A stretch of 64,000 nt of DNA from Ilyobacter_A sp963675185 (GCA_963675185.2 CAXXOH010000003.1:248001-312000), one strand, 5' to 3'. Positions 52,487 through 61,151 are shown, counted from the stretch's first letter. Made by a program: numbers and translations. The notes: generated by a model from the sequence alone, not told the origin.

Positions 52487-53430
52487 CCACTATTTTTAAA
52501 TATCAAGTAGCAAAATATTGGATTGATGAAGGGAATAAACCTTCCTTAGTCCTGAGGATAGTGGGGTTACCTAAGTCTACTTACTACTATTACAAAGATA
52601 AACAGAAAGAATATAAAATAGTAAAACCTAAAAGAGCAGGCGCGAAGCCTAAAGGATATAGCTTTAATTTTAAAAATGAAAAAGTTTCAGATGATAAGAT
52701 CAAAGAATTTTTAAAAAGTTATGATGAAACAAGAGAATGTGCATATGGATATCGAAAGAGAGCTCATGCAGTTAAAAGAGATTGGGGAATAATTCTTAAT
52801 CATAAGAAGTCTTATCGGTTATGTAAAGAATTAAAGCTTCTCCGAAAATATCTACCTCAACCAAAAGAAAAAAAGGTTTTAGCTACAAATAAAAAAGTCC
52901 AATCATCAAATAAATTATGGGAAATAGATGTGAAATATGGATATATCTATGGAATCGAAAGGGTATTTTATGTTTGTGAAATTATCGATGTTTTTGATAG
53001 AAGTATAATTGATTACCATATCGGATTCTCTTGTACTGCAGAAGATGTTTGCAACTCTTTAATTAGAGCTGTGTACAAGAGATCAGAACTCATGCCTGAG
53101 AAACTCTATATTAGAAGTGACAACGGGTCCCAGTTTACCAGCAAATTGTTTTCAGAAACTTGCAGAGCTCTAGGAATAAATCATGAAAGAATCCCCAATG
53201 CTACCCCTAATAAGAATGCTCATATAGAGTCATTTCATAGTATTTTAGAGCGGGAAGTCTTTGGTTATAAGTATTTTGAAAGTTTTCAAGAAGCCTATGA
53301 AGAGATGCAGGAATTTATAGATTTCTATAATACAAAAAGAATTCATGGAAGTTTAAAATATATGACTCCCCAGGAATTCTATGAGAAATATAAAGGAAAA
53401 GAATCAGAGGAATTTAAAGTAGCAGCGTAA
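52480..53430 (+). CDS. IS3-family OrfB transposase (made by -1 frameshift with OrfA)
   Basis: The OrfB frame is open from the slip site and encodes the DDE integrase core. It has an HTH_21-like lead-in (ECAYGYRKRAHAVKRDW), the first Asp in KLWEIDVKYGY, the second in YIRSDNGSQFTSK and the Glu in PNKNAHIESFHS, then the C-terminal FYNTKRIHGSLKYMTPQEF. A GTG at 52561 could give a separate OrfB. All catalytic residues are present, so the element may be active. Confidence 0.9.
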   Translation, partial: DVTTIFKYQVAKYWIDEGNKPSLVLRIVGLPKSTYYYYKDKQKEYKIVKPKRAGAKPKGYSFNFKNEKVSDDKIKEFLKSYDETRECAYGYRKRAHAVKRDWGIILNHKKSYRLCKELKLLRKYLPQPKEKKVLATNKKVQSSNKLWEIDVKYGYIYGIERVFYVCEIIDVFDRSIIDYHIGFSCTAEDVCNSLIRAVYKRSELMPEKLYIRSDNGSQFTSKLFSETCRALGINHERIPNATPNKNAHIESFHSILEREVFGYKYFESFQEAYEEMQEFIDFYNTKRIHGSLKYMTPQEFYEKYKGKESEEFKVAA

Positions 53431-53476
53431 AACGCGCAAAATAAGGAAATAAGTCCAAGAATTAAGGGGTCAAACC

Positions 53477-53719
53477 GGGAACCACGAACTTGCGGTGCTT
53501 ACAATAGATGCACTTGGAGGTAAAACAAACCTAGTTTCTGTTGACGCGTGCATTACAAGACTTAGAGTTGAGGTAAAAGACACGAGCGCAGTAAACGACG
53601 GCGAGCTTAAGAAACTAGGAGCTGCAGGAGTCTTGAAAGTTGGAGCTAACGGGGTTCAGGCTATCTTTGGTTCTAAAGCACAGTTTATATCAAACGACAT
53701 CCAAAAATTAATAAAATAA
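53477..53719 (+). pseudogene. Severed PTS EIIB domain (3' end of EIICB)
   Basis: This fragment is the C-terminal EIIB domain of the gene that begins at 50898. It keeps the phosphorylation Cys in SVDACITRLRVEVKD and the AAGVLKVGANGVQAIFGSK block. A GTG at 53495 could start a small protein (about 74 aa), but no strong ribosome site is present. If translated it could still work in trans with the IIC domain; otherwise it is inactive. Confidence 0.85.
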
Positions 53720-53758
53720 TAAGAAGCGGGAAACTTAGTTTCCCGCTTCTTATTATTT
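53714..53758. terminator. Long bidirectional terminator
   Basis: Perfect arms of 22 bp (core AAGAAGCGGGAAACT) meet around a 1-nt centre and end in A/T-rich sequence on both sides. It ends both the PTS operon and the MATE gene. Confidence 0.85.
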
Positions 53759-55122
53759 TATTGCACACAAAGCTGCAAACTGTGATTTTTCTCGAGCCTT
53801 TTCATCTCTTTTATCATAAAAACTGCTGTTATTAAAAAGGAAAGTATATCGGCAAGCGCACCTGTTAGCCACACACCGTTAAGCCCAAAAATCATCGGCA
53901 TAATTAGAAGCAGTGGTATAAATAAAAGTACCTGCCTAGATAAATTTAACATTATAGATTTTTGAGGATATCCCACAGCTTGAAAGTAGTTCGCACCTAT
54001 CATCTGCACCACCGCAAAGACCATCATGGAGAGGTATATCCTGATGCCGTTTATAGTCATGTTCATAAGAGTCTCGTCGGACTTATTAAACAGTGATACC
54101 ACTTTCTCAGGTAAAAACTCTATAGCCACAAACCCCAAAATAGCCAAAAACACAGCTGAAACTATGGACAATTTAAGAGTCTCTTTTACCCTATCATATT
54201 TTTCGGCACCGTAATTAAAGCTTACAATTGGCTGTCCCCCCTGGTTTATCCCATTTATTACTATTATCATAAACAGGTATACGCTGTTTATGATCCCCAT
54301 GGCGCCCACAGCAACGTCGCCGCCGTACCTCAAAAGGGTTTTATTTGCAAACACCGCCACTAGGCTCGCAGCCATCTGCATGGAGAACGGGGAAAGACCT
54401 ATTTTTGATATCTCTTTCACTATTCCCTTTTCTATTTTCAGGTATTCTAACTTTATTTTAAGTACACTTTTATTGCTTTTTGTAAAATGAAGCATAACCC
54501 ATGTGGCTGAAACTATATTTGAAATCGCTGTGGCATACGCTGCCCCACTTACTCCAAGTTTGAAATAGAATATAAATATTGGATCGAGGACTATATTCAA
54601 TATCGCCCCTATAAGCATTGTTTTCATGGCTATTTTAGGATTCCCCTCAGACCTTATCTGGTTGTTCATCCCCATTGCAATGAAGTTGAAGAATATGCTG
54701 AAATTTATTATCCTCATATAATCTCTTGCATACGGAAGGGTGTTTTCACTCGCCCCAAAAAGTAGTAAAAGTTTGTCTAAAAAAACAGTAAAAACGCACA
54801 TCATGATTATACTTATAATTGTGAAAAGTATAAAAACATTTCCTAGAATACGATTGGCATCCTCCCTTTTATTTTGACCAAGTTTCATAGATATAAGTGG
54901 GGCTCCTCCCTGCCCTACAAACATACCAAGTGCTATTATCACCGTAAAAATCGGGAAAGTTATACTTACTCCAGCTATTGCGTAAGTGCCTAGTCCGCCT
55001 ATAAACATCCTATCAACTATGTTGTACAGTGCAAAAACCAAGCTTCCTATTATCGCAGGTATAGAAAATTCCAAAAGAAGTTTTGGGATATTTCCGTTTA
55101 AAAGTTTCTCATTTTTCTCCAT
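53758..55122 (-). CDS. MATE-family efflux transporter
   Basis: The 454-aa protein has the twelve-helix, two-half layout of MATE multidrug/cation antiporters, with the N-terminal FSIPAIIGSLVFALYNIVDR and the second-half ANYFQAVGYPQKSIML block. MATE proteins export drugs or organic cations using Na+ or H+; Na+ coupling would be plausible in a marine or gut fermenter but is not shown by sequence. Start at ATG after AAGGAGG. It stands between the PTS terminator and the TPP riboswitch. Confidence 0.9.
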   Translation of the reverse strand: MEKNEKLLNGNIPKLLLEFSIPAIIGSLVFALYNIVDRMFIGGLGTYAIAGVSITFPIFTVIIALGMFVGQGGAPLISMKLGQNKREDANRILGNVFILFTIISIIMMCVFTVFLDKLLLLFGASENTLPYARDYMRIINFSIFFNFIAMGMNNQIRSEGNPKIAMKTMLIGAILNIVLDPIFIFYFKLGVSGAAYATAISNIVSATWVMLHFTKSNKSVLKIKLEYLKIEKGIVKEISKIGLSPFSMQMAASLVAVFANKTLLRYGGDVAVGAMGIINSVYLFMIIVINGINQGGQPIVSFNYGAEKYDRVKETLKLSIVSAVFLAILGFVAIEFLPEKVVSLFNKSDETLMNMTINGIRIYLSMMVFAVVQMIGANYFQAVGYPQKSIMLNLSRQVLLFIPLLLIMPMIFGLNGVWLTGALADILSFLITAVFMIKEMKRLEKNHSLQLCVQ

Positions 55123-55275
55123 TACAGCTCCTCCTTAAAAATCAAAAGTTTATATAGAAACTATTATAAACCATTCTAGTTGTTTATGCAACTATTTTCA
55201 AGATTTGTATCACCTAGAATTTAGCTTTAAAAAAAACATAATATATGCTATACTTTTTTAGTAAAATAAATAAAA

Positions 55276-55395
55276 ATGGGAGCTGATACTGTCGGCTGAG
55301 AGGAAGCGTAGATGCTTCGACCATAGACCTGATCTGGGTAATGCCAGCGTAGGGAGTAGCGAATCTGTCTCTCTGCTGGGGCAGTTTTTTTATTT
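55276..55395 (+). promoter_or_regulatory. TPP riboswitch (THI element) with terminator
   Basis: Conserved THI parts are present in order: GGGAGC, CTGAGAGG, GACC, then ACCTGATCTGGGTAATGCC and AGCGTAGGGA, about 85 nt in all. It is followed by a GCTGGGGCAG stem and TTTTTTT. Binding of thiamine diphosphate would stop transcription of the transporter operon. Confidence 0.93.
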
Positions 55396-55418
55396 TTAAT
55401 CTATACAGGAGGGGTAAA

Positions 55419-55712
55419 ATGGAGAAGATAAACCTAAGCCTACAAATAATACCAATCATAGAAGATGAGGGTAAAATGTATGGGGCAGTAGACATGGTCA
55501 TAGAACTGATAGCTAAAAGTGGCTACAAATATGAAGTAGGACCAATGGAAACCACCATAGAGGGAGATATCGACGGACTGCTGCAACTAGTAAAGGATGC
55601 ACAAAGAATTTGTGTAGAAGAGGGGGCCGTTAGGGTCGCAAGCGTCATTAAGATCGATTATAAAAGAGACGGGATAGGGATGGATGAAAAGACTAAAAAA
55701 TATAGGGGATAG
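55419..55712 (+). CDS. Thiamine-binding MTH1187/YkoF-like protein
   Basis: The 97-aa ferredoxin-like-fold protein (DUF77 family) begins INLSLQIIPIIEDEGKMYGA and has the KYEVGPMETTIEGDIDGL block. YkoF relatives bind thiamine or its pyrimidine part in the cytoplasm. It is the first gene after the TPP riboswitch and overlaps the permease gene by 29 bp, so the two are translated together. It may buffer or sense the imported precursor. Confidence 0.88.
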   Translation: MEKINLSLQIIPIIEDEGKMYGAVDMVIELIAKSGYKYEVGPMETTIEGDIDGLLQLVKDAQRICVEEGAVRVASVIKIDYKRDGIGMDEKTKKYRG

Positions 55713-56460
55713 GGGCTTACAGGCAGCTTTTATTCTTTTCTTAGCTTTTCTATGGGAATTCATAAGTATAAAACTCAAGGTACCGAACTACATACTGCCT
55801 GCACCTTCAAGAATTTTAAAGGCTCTTTTCGTGAAAAAACAGATACTTTGGGAGCACACTAAGACCACTTTTTTTGAAGCAATGCTAGGTTTTCTAATCG
55901 CAATTGTCTTGGCGGTTATACTGGGGCAGCTTATGAACTGCTTTAAAAAACTAAAGGTAGTGCTTTATCCTATCTTACTGATTTCCCAGACCGTTCCGCT
56001 CATAGCCATAGCACCACTTATATTAATATGGTTCGGATTTGGGGTAATACCAAAGATAATTATAGTAATTATTGTATGTTTTTTCCCTATACTAATAAGC
56101 TTTTTGGACGGTATGGAGCAGGTGGATGAAGATATGGTGCACCTCATGAAAACCATGAAGGCCAGCACAGTCCAGATTTTTTTCAAACTAAAGGTACCAG
56201 CGAGCCTGCCGGCATTTTTTGCAGGTTTAAAGATTTCTGCTACTTACAGTATAATGGGTGCTGTTATTGGAGAGTGGCTTGGGGCTAAAAACGGGCTCGG
56301 CATATTTATGACCAGGGCTATAAGCTCTTTCAAAACCGATGAACTTTTTGCTGATATCCTTATAGTAGTCGCTCTAAGTTTTTTTATGTTCAAACTTGTA
56401 AAAATATTTGAAATAATACTTATGCCATATAACAAAAATTCAAGAAATGGAGGAAAATAA
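55684..56460 (+). CDS. thiX: Thiamine-precursor ABC transporter permease
   Basis: This 258-aa membrane protein of the BPD-permease (SsuC/ThiX) family has about six helices and the EAA loop (GMEQVDEDMVHLMKTMKAST then FFKLKVPASLPAFFAGLKIS) that docks the ATPase. It lies between the binding-domain gene and thiY. With ThiY and ThiZ it would import the hydroxymethylpyrimidine precursor of thiamine. Assignment rests on the upstream TPP riboswitch and ThiY; family membership alone would also allow taurine or sulfonate. Confidence 0.9.
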   Translation: MKRLKNIGDRGLQAAFILFLAFLWEFISIKLKVPNYILPAPSRILKALFVKKQILWEHTKTTFFEAMLGFLIAIVLAVILGQLMNCFKKLKVVLYPILLISQTVPLIAIAPLILIWFGFGVIPKIIIVIIVCFFPILISFLDGMEQVDEDMVHLMKTMKASTVQIFFKLKVPASLPAFFAGLKISATYSIMGAVIGEWLGAKNGLGIFMTRAISSFKTDELFADILIVVALSFFMFKLVKIFEIILMPYNKNSRNGGK

Positions 56461-57422
56461 TGAAAAAATTTTTAATATTAATTATTATATTGGCTCTTTT
56501 GACCGCCTGCGGAGGTAAAAAAGAGGAGCTTTCCAAGGTGCTTGTGACTCTAGATTGGACTCCTAACACAAATCATACCGGACTTTATGTTGCCAAGGAC
56601 AAAGGTTTCTATAAAGACTTGGGTCTGGACGTGGAAATAGTGCAGCCTTCCAGCGGAACAGCGGAACAGCTCGTGGCCACTGACAAAGCTCAATTTGGGG
56701 TAAGCTACCAGGAATCCGTTACTTTTGCACGTTTAGAAGAGGTCCCTGTAGTCTCAATTGCTGCCGTCATCCAGCACAACACCTCTGGTTTTGCAGCTTT
56801 GAGTACAAAAGGCATCAAAACCCCTAAAGAGTTTGAGGGTAAAAAGTACGGTGGCTGGGGTTCGCCTATAGAAAAAGCTACATTAAAAGCCCTTATGGAT
56901 TCAGTTGGCGCAGATGTTGAAAAAGTGGATATCCTAAGCAGTGGAGCTACTGATTTCTTTGCTTCAAGTAAAAAAGATATAGATTTTGCGTGGATATTCG
57001 CAGGGTGGACCGGTATAGAAGCAAAATTAAAGGGTATCGATATAGACTACATTAGTCTTAAAGATTTCGCACCTGAGCTTGACTATTACACGCCTGTAAT
57101 AATAACAAGCGAAAAAAACATCTCGGAAAATAAGGAATTAGTTGAAAAGTTCATGCAGGCCACAAAAAAAGGGTATGAGTTCGCAATGAAAAACCCCGAA
57201 GAGAGTGCTGAAATACTTCTGAAAAATGCACCTGAACTTGACAAAGATCTTGTTATTGAAAGCCAAAAATTCCTAGCCGGAGAATATCAAGCCGAGGCAA
57301 ACTCTTGGGGAATACAGAAAAAATCAGTATGGGATATGTATACGGACTGGCTTTTTGCAAACGGTCTGATAGAAAAGAAAATTGATACGGAAAAAGCTTT
57401 TACAAACGAATTCATAAATTAG
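56460..57422 (+). CDS. thiY: Thiamine-precursor ABC transporter substrate-binding lipoprotein
   Basis: The 320-aa NMT1/THI5-like binding protein has a short lipoprotein signal (ILALLTACGGK, Cys near residue 17). The mature part starts with VTLDWTPNTNHTGLYVAKDKG, the family's formylaminopyrimidine-binding opening, and carries GGWGSPIEKATLKALMDSVG near residue 140. Its start overlaps the thiX stop (TAATG). It would deliver a thiamine pyrimidine precursor to the permease. A terminator hairpin follows before the ATPase gene. Confidence 0.92.
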   Translation: MKKFLILIIILALLTACGGKKEELSKVLVTLDWTPNTNHTGLYVAKDKGFYKDLGLDVEIVQPSSGTAEQLVATDKAQFGVSYQESVTFARLEEVPVVSIAAVIQHNTSGFAALSTKGIKTPKEFEGKKYGGWGSPIEKATLKALMDSVGADVEKVDILSSGATDFFASSKKDIDFAWIFAGWTGIEAKLKGIDIDYISLKDFAPELDYYTPVIITSEKNISENKELVEKFMQATKKGYEFAMKNPEESAEILLKNAPELDKDLVIESQKFLAGEYQAEANSWGIQKKSVWDMYTDWLFANGLIEKKIDTEKAFTNEFIN

Positions 57423-57433
57423 TTAACATTTGA

Positions 57434-57465
57434 GGATATCATAGCTATGCTATGATATCCTTTTT
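57434..57465 (+). terminator. Hairpin with T tract between thiY and thiZ
   Basis: Perfect 12-bp stem GGATATCATAGC/GCTATGATATCC, 3-nt loop, then TTTTT. It resembles an intrinsic terminator in mid-operon. Confidence 0.75.
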
Positions 57466-57484
57466 ATGAAAGGAGTTAGAGAGA

Positions 57485-58222
57485 TTGAAGATAGAGATAA
57501 AAAATTTAAACAAATCATTTAACGAGATGCAAATACTTAGGGACATCGACATCGAGCTAGGTTGTGGAGAATTTGTTTCAATAATTGGTCCCAGTGGATG
57601 CGGGAAAAGCACGTTATTCAAACTCCTGACATCAATGGAAAGGGAGTTTTCTGGAGAGATCAGGATAGAAAACACCGATATAAAAGAGTATAACAAGTGT
57701 ATCGCATATATGCCGCAAAAAGACCTGCTGTTTCCCTGGAGGACTCTTTTGGAAAACCTTATGATTCCCTTAGAACTTAATAAATCATCGAAAAGAGAGT
57801 TTAAGAGCCGGGTGATGACACTGATAGAGGAGTTCGGGCTGCGTGGATTTGAAAATTCCTATCCGGCAGAGCTTTCTGGTGGGATGAGGCAGAGGGCAGC
57901 CCTTATAAGGACTGCACTTGTAGACAGCAACATACTGCTGCTTGATGAACCTTTTGGGGCACTAGATGCCATAACAAGGGTGAAAATGCAGAAATGGCTA
58001 CTAAAACTTCTACAAAAGCTAAAGCACTCCGTTCTCTTTATAACGCACGATATAGACGAGGCCCTATTCCTATCGGATAGGATCTACGTGCTGAGCGACA
58101 GGCCGGCAAAGGTACTAAAAGAAATACGCATCAAAGCTGATAAGCCTCGCGAAAGGGAGTTCCTCCTGTCCCAGGATGCCCTCAACTACAAAAAAGAGAT
58201 ACTAAAGTATCTCGAGTATTAG
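57485..58222 (+). CDS. thiZ: Thiamine-precursor ABC transporter ATPase
   Basis: The 245-aa ATPase drives the ThiXY importer. Motifs are Walker A IGPSGCGKSTLFKLL near residue 37, the Q-loop in YMPQKDLLFPWRT, the signature LSGGMRQRAALIRTAL near residue 135, Walker B ILLLDEPFGALD and the switch His in LFITHDIDEA. Translation starts with TTG, 9 nt after AAGGAG. It ends directly against the TatD-like gene. Confidence 0.92.
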   Translation: MKIEIKNLNKSFNEMQILRDIDIELGCGEFVSIIGPSGCGKSTLFKLLTSMEREFSGEIRIENTDIKEYNKCIAYMPQKDLLFPWRTLLENLMIPLELNKSSKREFKSRVMTLIEEFGLRGFENSYPAELSGGMRQRAALIRTALVDSNILLLDEPFGALDAITRVKMQKWLLKLLQKLKHSVLFITHDIDEALFLSDRIYVLSDRPAKVLKEIRIKADKPREREFLLSQDALNYKKEILKYLEY

Positions 58223-58231
58223 GTGATCAGT

Positions 58232-58990
58232 TTGAATTATATAGTCGACATACATTGCCATATTGATCAATATGGCAGTAAAAAAATTAAAGGAATTTTA
58301 GATAAAAAAAATTATATTATTATGGGAGCGGCCGTAAATTATGAATCCAGCAAAAAGTTACTGGAATTAAAAAAAATCTATCCAGATCTCAGAATAGCAC
58401 TGGGCATACACCCAGAGTATCCTGAAATTTTTTCAGATTATCAAGCTGTGGAAAAGCTCATACAGGATAATCACAGTGAGCTCTCCGCCGTTGGAGAGAT
58501 AGGTTTGCCTTACTTTTCCCTGCAAGACATAGCCGAATCAGAAAAGAGCGTACTAATGACTACGGCTACTTGTCTCCTTGAAAAGTTCATAGTGCTAGGC
58601 AAAAGGTATAACTTGCCCCTCATACTGCACGCTGTCTTCGATACTGCACCCCTAGCCCTTGACCTTTTAGAGAAACACGGTATAAAAAAAGCTCTTTTCC
58701 ATTGGTTCGAGGGTGACATTAAATCTCTCCACAGGTTAATCAGAAATGGATACCTGGTCTCGGTAAGCCCTGACGTTATGTACAACCAAAAATACTCAGA
58801 ATTCGTAGACAACATCCCAACGGAGTGCATCTGTCTAGAAAGTGATGGCCCATGGGAGTATGAAGGTAGAAAGGGTACTCCTGAAATGGTGGAGGAGACA
58901 GCTGAATACCTGGGGAGTAGAAGAGGGATATCCAAAGATAAAATATATAAAATCTCCTATGAAAATTTTAAAACTTTGACCATATTCTAG
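58232..58990 (+). CDS. TatD-family metal-dependent hydrolase
   Basis: The 252-aa TIM-barrel hydrolase has the metal-binding VDIHCHID at the N-terminus, the conserved Glu in SAVGEIGLPYF, the His ligands in ILHAVFD and LFHWFEGD, and the catalytic Asp in CLESDGPWE. TatD proteins are 3'-5' DNA exonucleases or related hydrolases, but this one is diverged and sits in a thiamine operon, so it might act on a thiamine precursor. I start it at TTG 58232, 6 nt after AGGTG; GTG 58223 overlaps the site and lies directly after the thiZ stop. Confidence 0.82.
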   Translation: MNYIVDIHCHIDQYGSKKIKGILDKKNYIIMGAAVNYESSKKLLELKKIYPDLRIALGIHPEYPEIFSDYQAVEKLIQDNHSELSAVGEIGLPYFSLQDIAESEKSVLMTTATCLLEKFIVLGKRYNLPLILHAVFDTAPLALDLLEKHGIKKALFHWFEGDIKSLHRLIRNGYLVSVSPDVMYNQKYSEFVDNIPTECICLESDGPWEYEGRKGTPEMVEETAEYLGSRRGISKDKIYKISYENFKTLTIF

Positions 58991-59009
58991 TTGAAAGATG
59001 GTGATTAAA

Positions 59010-59555
59010 ATGGTTTTGGAAACTGAGAGGCTAGTAATGCGCAATGCCAAGATAACCGACGCTCACCTCATATTGAATTATTTCAAAAAAAATTGGGACT
59101 TCCTAAAAAAATGGGAGGTAGTCAGGGAGGAAAAGTTTTTTACATTGGAGTATCAACTTCTTGATATTTTGAGAAATGACAAGCTTTATCGGGCCGGCAT
59201 CTGCTACAGGTTTTGGATTTTTAAAAAAGAGGAACAAAAAATAATAGGTTCCATAGCCCTAAACAACATCTTCCACGGAAATTTTCTTTCTTGCAGTTTA
59301 GGGTACCGACTAGATAAGGACGAGGTAAACAAAGGGTATACAACGGAAGCTGTGAAAAAGTTGATAAAGCTGGCCTTTAATGAACTCGGCCTACACCGTA
59401 TAGAAGCCAATGTAATGCCGGAAAATCTGCCTTCTATGGCAGTAGTAAAAAAATGTGGTTTCCAAAATGAGGGACTTGCAAAAAAGTATCTCAAAATAAA
59501 CGGCAAATGGGAGGACCACGTGCACATGACTCTTCTAAACAAAAATTTGGAATAA
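59010..59555 (+). CDS. GNAT acetyltransferase, RimJ/RimL-like
   Basis: This 181-aa N-acetyltransferase opens with LETERLVMRNAKITDAHLIL. The acetyl-CoA-binding motif lies around LGYRLDKDEVNKGYTTEAVK near residue 95, followed by LGLHRIEANVMPENLPSMAV and VKKCGFQNEGL. RimJ/RimL-type enzymes acetylate protein N-termini or small molecules; the target is unknown. ATG 59010 has GGTGAT upstream; an ATG 12 nt earlier overlaps it. A perfect terminator follows. Confidence 0.88.
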   Translation: MVLETERLVMRNAKITDAHLILNYFKKNWDFLKKWEVVREEKFFTLEYQLLDILRNDKLYRAGICYRFWIFKKEEQKIIGSIALNNIFHGNFLSCSLGYRLDKDEVNKGYTTEAVKKLIKLAFNELGLHRIEANVMPENLPSMAVVKKCGFQNEGLAKKYLKINGKWEDHVHMTLLNKNLE

Positions 59556-59556
59556 A

Positions 59557-59580
59557 AAACCCCAGGATCTTCTGGGGTTT
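59557..59580. terminator. Bidirectional terminator
   Basis: AAACCCCAG/CTGGGGTTT stem lies between convergent genes. Confidence 0.8.
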
Positions 59581-60577
59581 ACTTTTCTCTCAGTATATTT
59601 TCTTCTACAGCAGCCCTTGAACTCTTTACCCCGTTCAAGACTGCATTATTCAATGCTACTACAGCATCTTTTAAATCAGCCCCATTAGATGATACCGAAA
59701 GGTCGAGCAACGTCGTTTTAAGGGTTTTACTGTATATTTTCATGCTCATTGTCGCATACCCGAGATATTTTTCGCTGCTTATTACCTTCTTGTTATAGCT
59801 TATGTCCGGCTGCCTGTTTATATGAAAGGAATTTACCTCCACTGTGAACACGGTGTTTACCTCTTCATCTTCCACCTCACTCAAAACCATTCTGTCCCCA
59901 TTCTTTCGGGATATCTCCACAAGCATTTTTTTCACTGCACTCTCTAGCAGCTTTTTGCTGTCTCCACCCAGGTTGCCCCTTACCCTGACGTACACCACCC
60001 TTTTTTTATTTAACTTTTCCATTACCTGATTGAGAAAGTCCTCAAGTTCTATTTTCCCTATGGAAAAACGGTAGGATTTATCGCTGCCCAGTAAAAAAGC
60101 TATTGCGGCATATGAATCATATTTTTTCCTGCTTTCTATAGCCTTTTCTACGTAAGCCCGTTTCAAGAGTATATCGTCGAACTTCCTAGCCTTTTTATAG
60201 TCTTCGCTTATTGAATTTTTTAGTTCTGATATCTTGGCTTCATATAGCCCTAGTTTATCCTGGCTTATCACCGCGTACACTCTGTACTTTTTCCTGAAAA
60301 GGCTTTTTTTGACTCGATACTCCACTCCATAAAGGCTGGTCCGAGATTCTAGCCTCACCATGTCCTCTTTTATTTCATCTATATAACCGTTGTTTACGCT
60401 CTTTATCTGGGAAAAACTGGCATCAACTTCTACCTCAATCTGGCTTGAAAGATCGGCCATGGCCAGCTCCTTAGCCTCTTTTTCACTCCTAGCCAACCCA
60501 TAACCTGTGAGCTCCTTTGAATACGCAGCAGAAAACAGCAGAACACCTAGCAAAATAAATATCCAAGATCTTTTCAT
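59579..60577 (-). CDS. Exported LPP20-like protein, 332 aa
   Basis: A signal peptide (MKRSWIFILLGVLLFSAAYS) precedes a region typical of LPP20-family envelope proteins: GYGLARSEKEAKELAMADLS with alternating acidic/Ala residues near residues 24-45, followed by a long alpha/beta region. The C-terminal part has repeated NSF/NVF strands and a final helical segment. No lipobox Cys is seen, so it is probably secreted or periplasmic. The chosen ATG at 60577 follows AGAGGTGG. It is third in an operon of exported proteins. Confidence 0.72.
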   Translation of the reverse strand: MKRSWIFILLGVLLFSAAYSKELTGYGLARSEKEAKELAMADLSSQIEVEVDASFSQIKSVNNGYIDEIKEDMVRLESRTSLYGVEYRVKKSLFRKKYRVYAVISQDKLGLYEAKISELKNSISEDYKKARKFDDILLKRAYVEKAIESRKKYDSYAAIAFLLGSDKSYRFSIGKIELEDFLNQVMEKLNKKRVVYVRVRGNLGGDSKKLLESAVKKMLVEISRKNGDRMVLSEVEDEEVNTVFTVEVNSFHINRQPDISYNKKVISSEKYLGYATMSMKIYSKTLKTTLLDLSVSSNGADLKDAVVALNNAVLNGVKSSRAAVEENILREK

Positions 60578-60593
60578 TATCCACCTCTTCTCC

Positions 60594-61151
60594 TTATATG
60601 TCCAGACTTTCAGTACCCCTGTCGACAACTATTGGCTTTTCCTTCACCTCATTGCCTGACACCCTTTTAAGCAGATAAGTACCATAGGCTATGCCGGTTA
60701 CATTTTTAAGTATTCCATCATCTAGCCGCCTTTCATTCAGGTAGACAGTACCTGGCCCGATTTTTTTTATCACAAGTTTTGAATACTGAGTCCCCCCTTT
60801 TTCCATAATGAAAAACTTGTTTCTCACACCTTCAAGTTCCACTTCGACAAGCGAGTTCAAATCCCTATAGCCGTTTTTCTTCGCCCTTAATGGGAAGTAT
60901 CCATGTACGACACCCTTGAATTTCTCGCTTGGCAGCTTGACGTAGCCATTCTTATCTGAGTATAATACGTCACCTAAAACTTCAACAGTTGCGCCAGCTA
61001 TGGGCTGGCTGTTGACGCTGTCTTTGATTGAAATAATCTGTTTTTCTTCAAGTTCAGAAAATCCTTCCAGGTAGGTCTTCTCGCTTACGGCCCACTCGCT
61101 GCCGAGAACAGAAACCCCGGTCAGAATTAAGATAAAAATCAAATACTTCAT
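60594..61151 (-). CDS. Exported PEGA/carboxypeptidase-regulatory-like protein, 185 aa
   Basis: A signal peptide (MKYLIFILILTGVSVLGS) leads to a region with a SVNSQPIAGATVEVLGDVLY beta-sandwich repeat followed by DKNGYVKLPSE. This resembles carboxypeptidase regulatory-like and PEGA domains that package surface or periplasmic protein interactions. The rest (GPGTVYLNERRLDDGIL, then GIAYGTYLLKRVSG) also looks PEGA-like. It sits between two LPP20-like genes, which suggests a shared envelope function. The start is ATG 61151 after a GGGGATGG site. Confidence 0.68.
   Translation of the reverse strand: MKYLIFILILTGVSVLGSEWAVSEKTYLEGFSELEEKQIISIKDSVNSQPIAGATVEVLGDVLYSDKNGYVKLPSEKFKGVVHGYFPLRAKKNGYRDLNSLVEVELEGVRNKFFIMEKGGTQYSKLVIKKIGPGTVYLNERRLDDGILKNVTGIAYGTYLLKRVSGNEVKEKPIVVDRGTESLDI

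Larger units (their letters stand above)
52132..53476 (+). mobile_element. IS3-family insertion sequence within the EIICB gene
   Basis: A 1345-bp element is flanked by the 7-bp direct repeat GGGAACC (52125-52131 and 53477-53483). Its imperfect terminal inverted repeats share a CCCCTTA core at the same distance from both ends. It encodes OrfA and OrfB in overlapping frames. Removing it and one repeat restores the PTS frame. It appears intact and recent. Confidence 0.9.
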
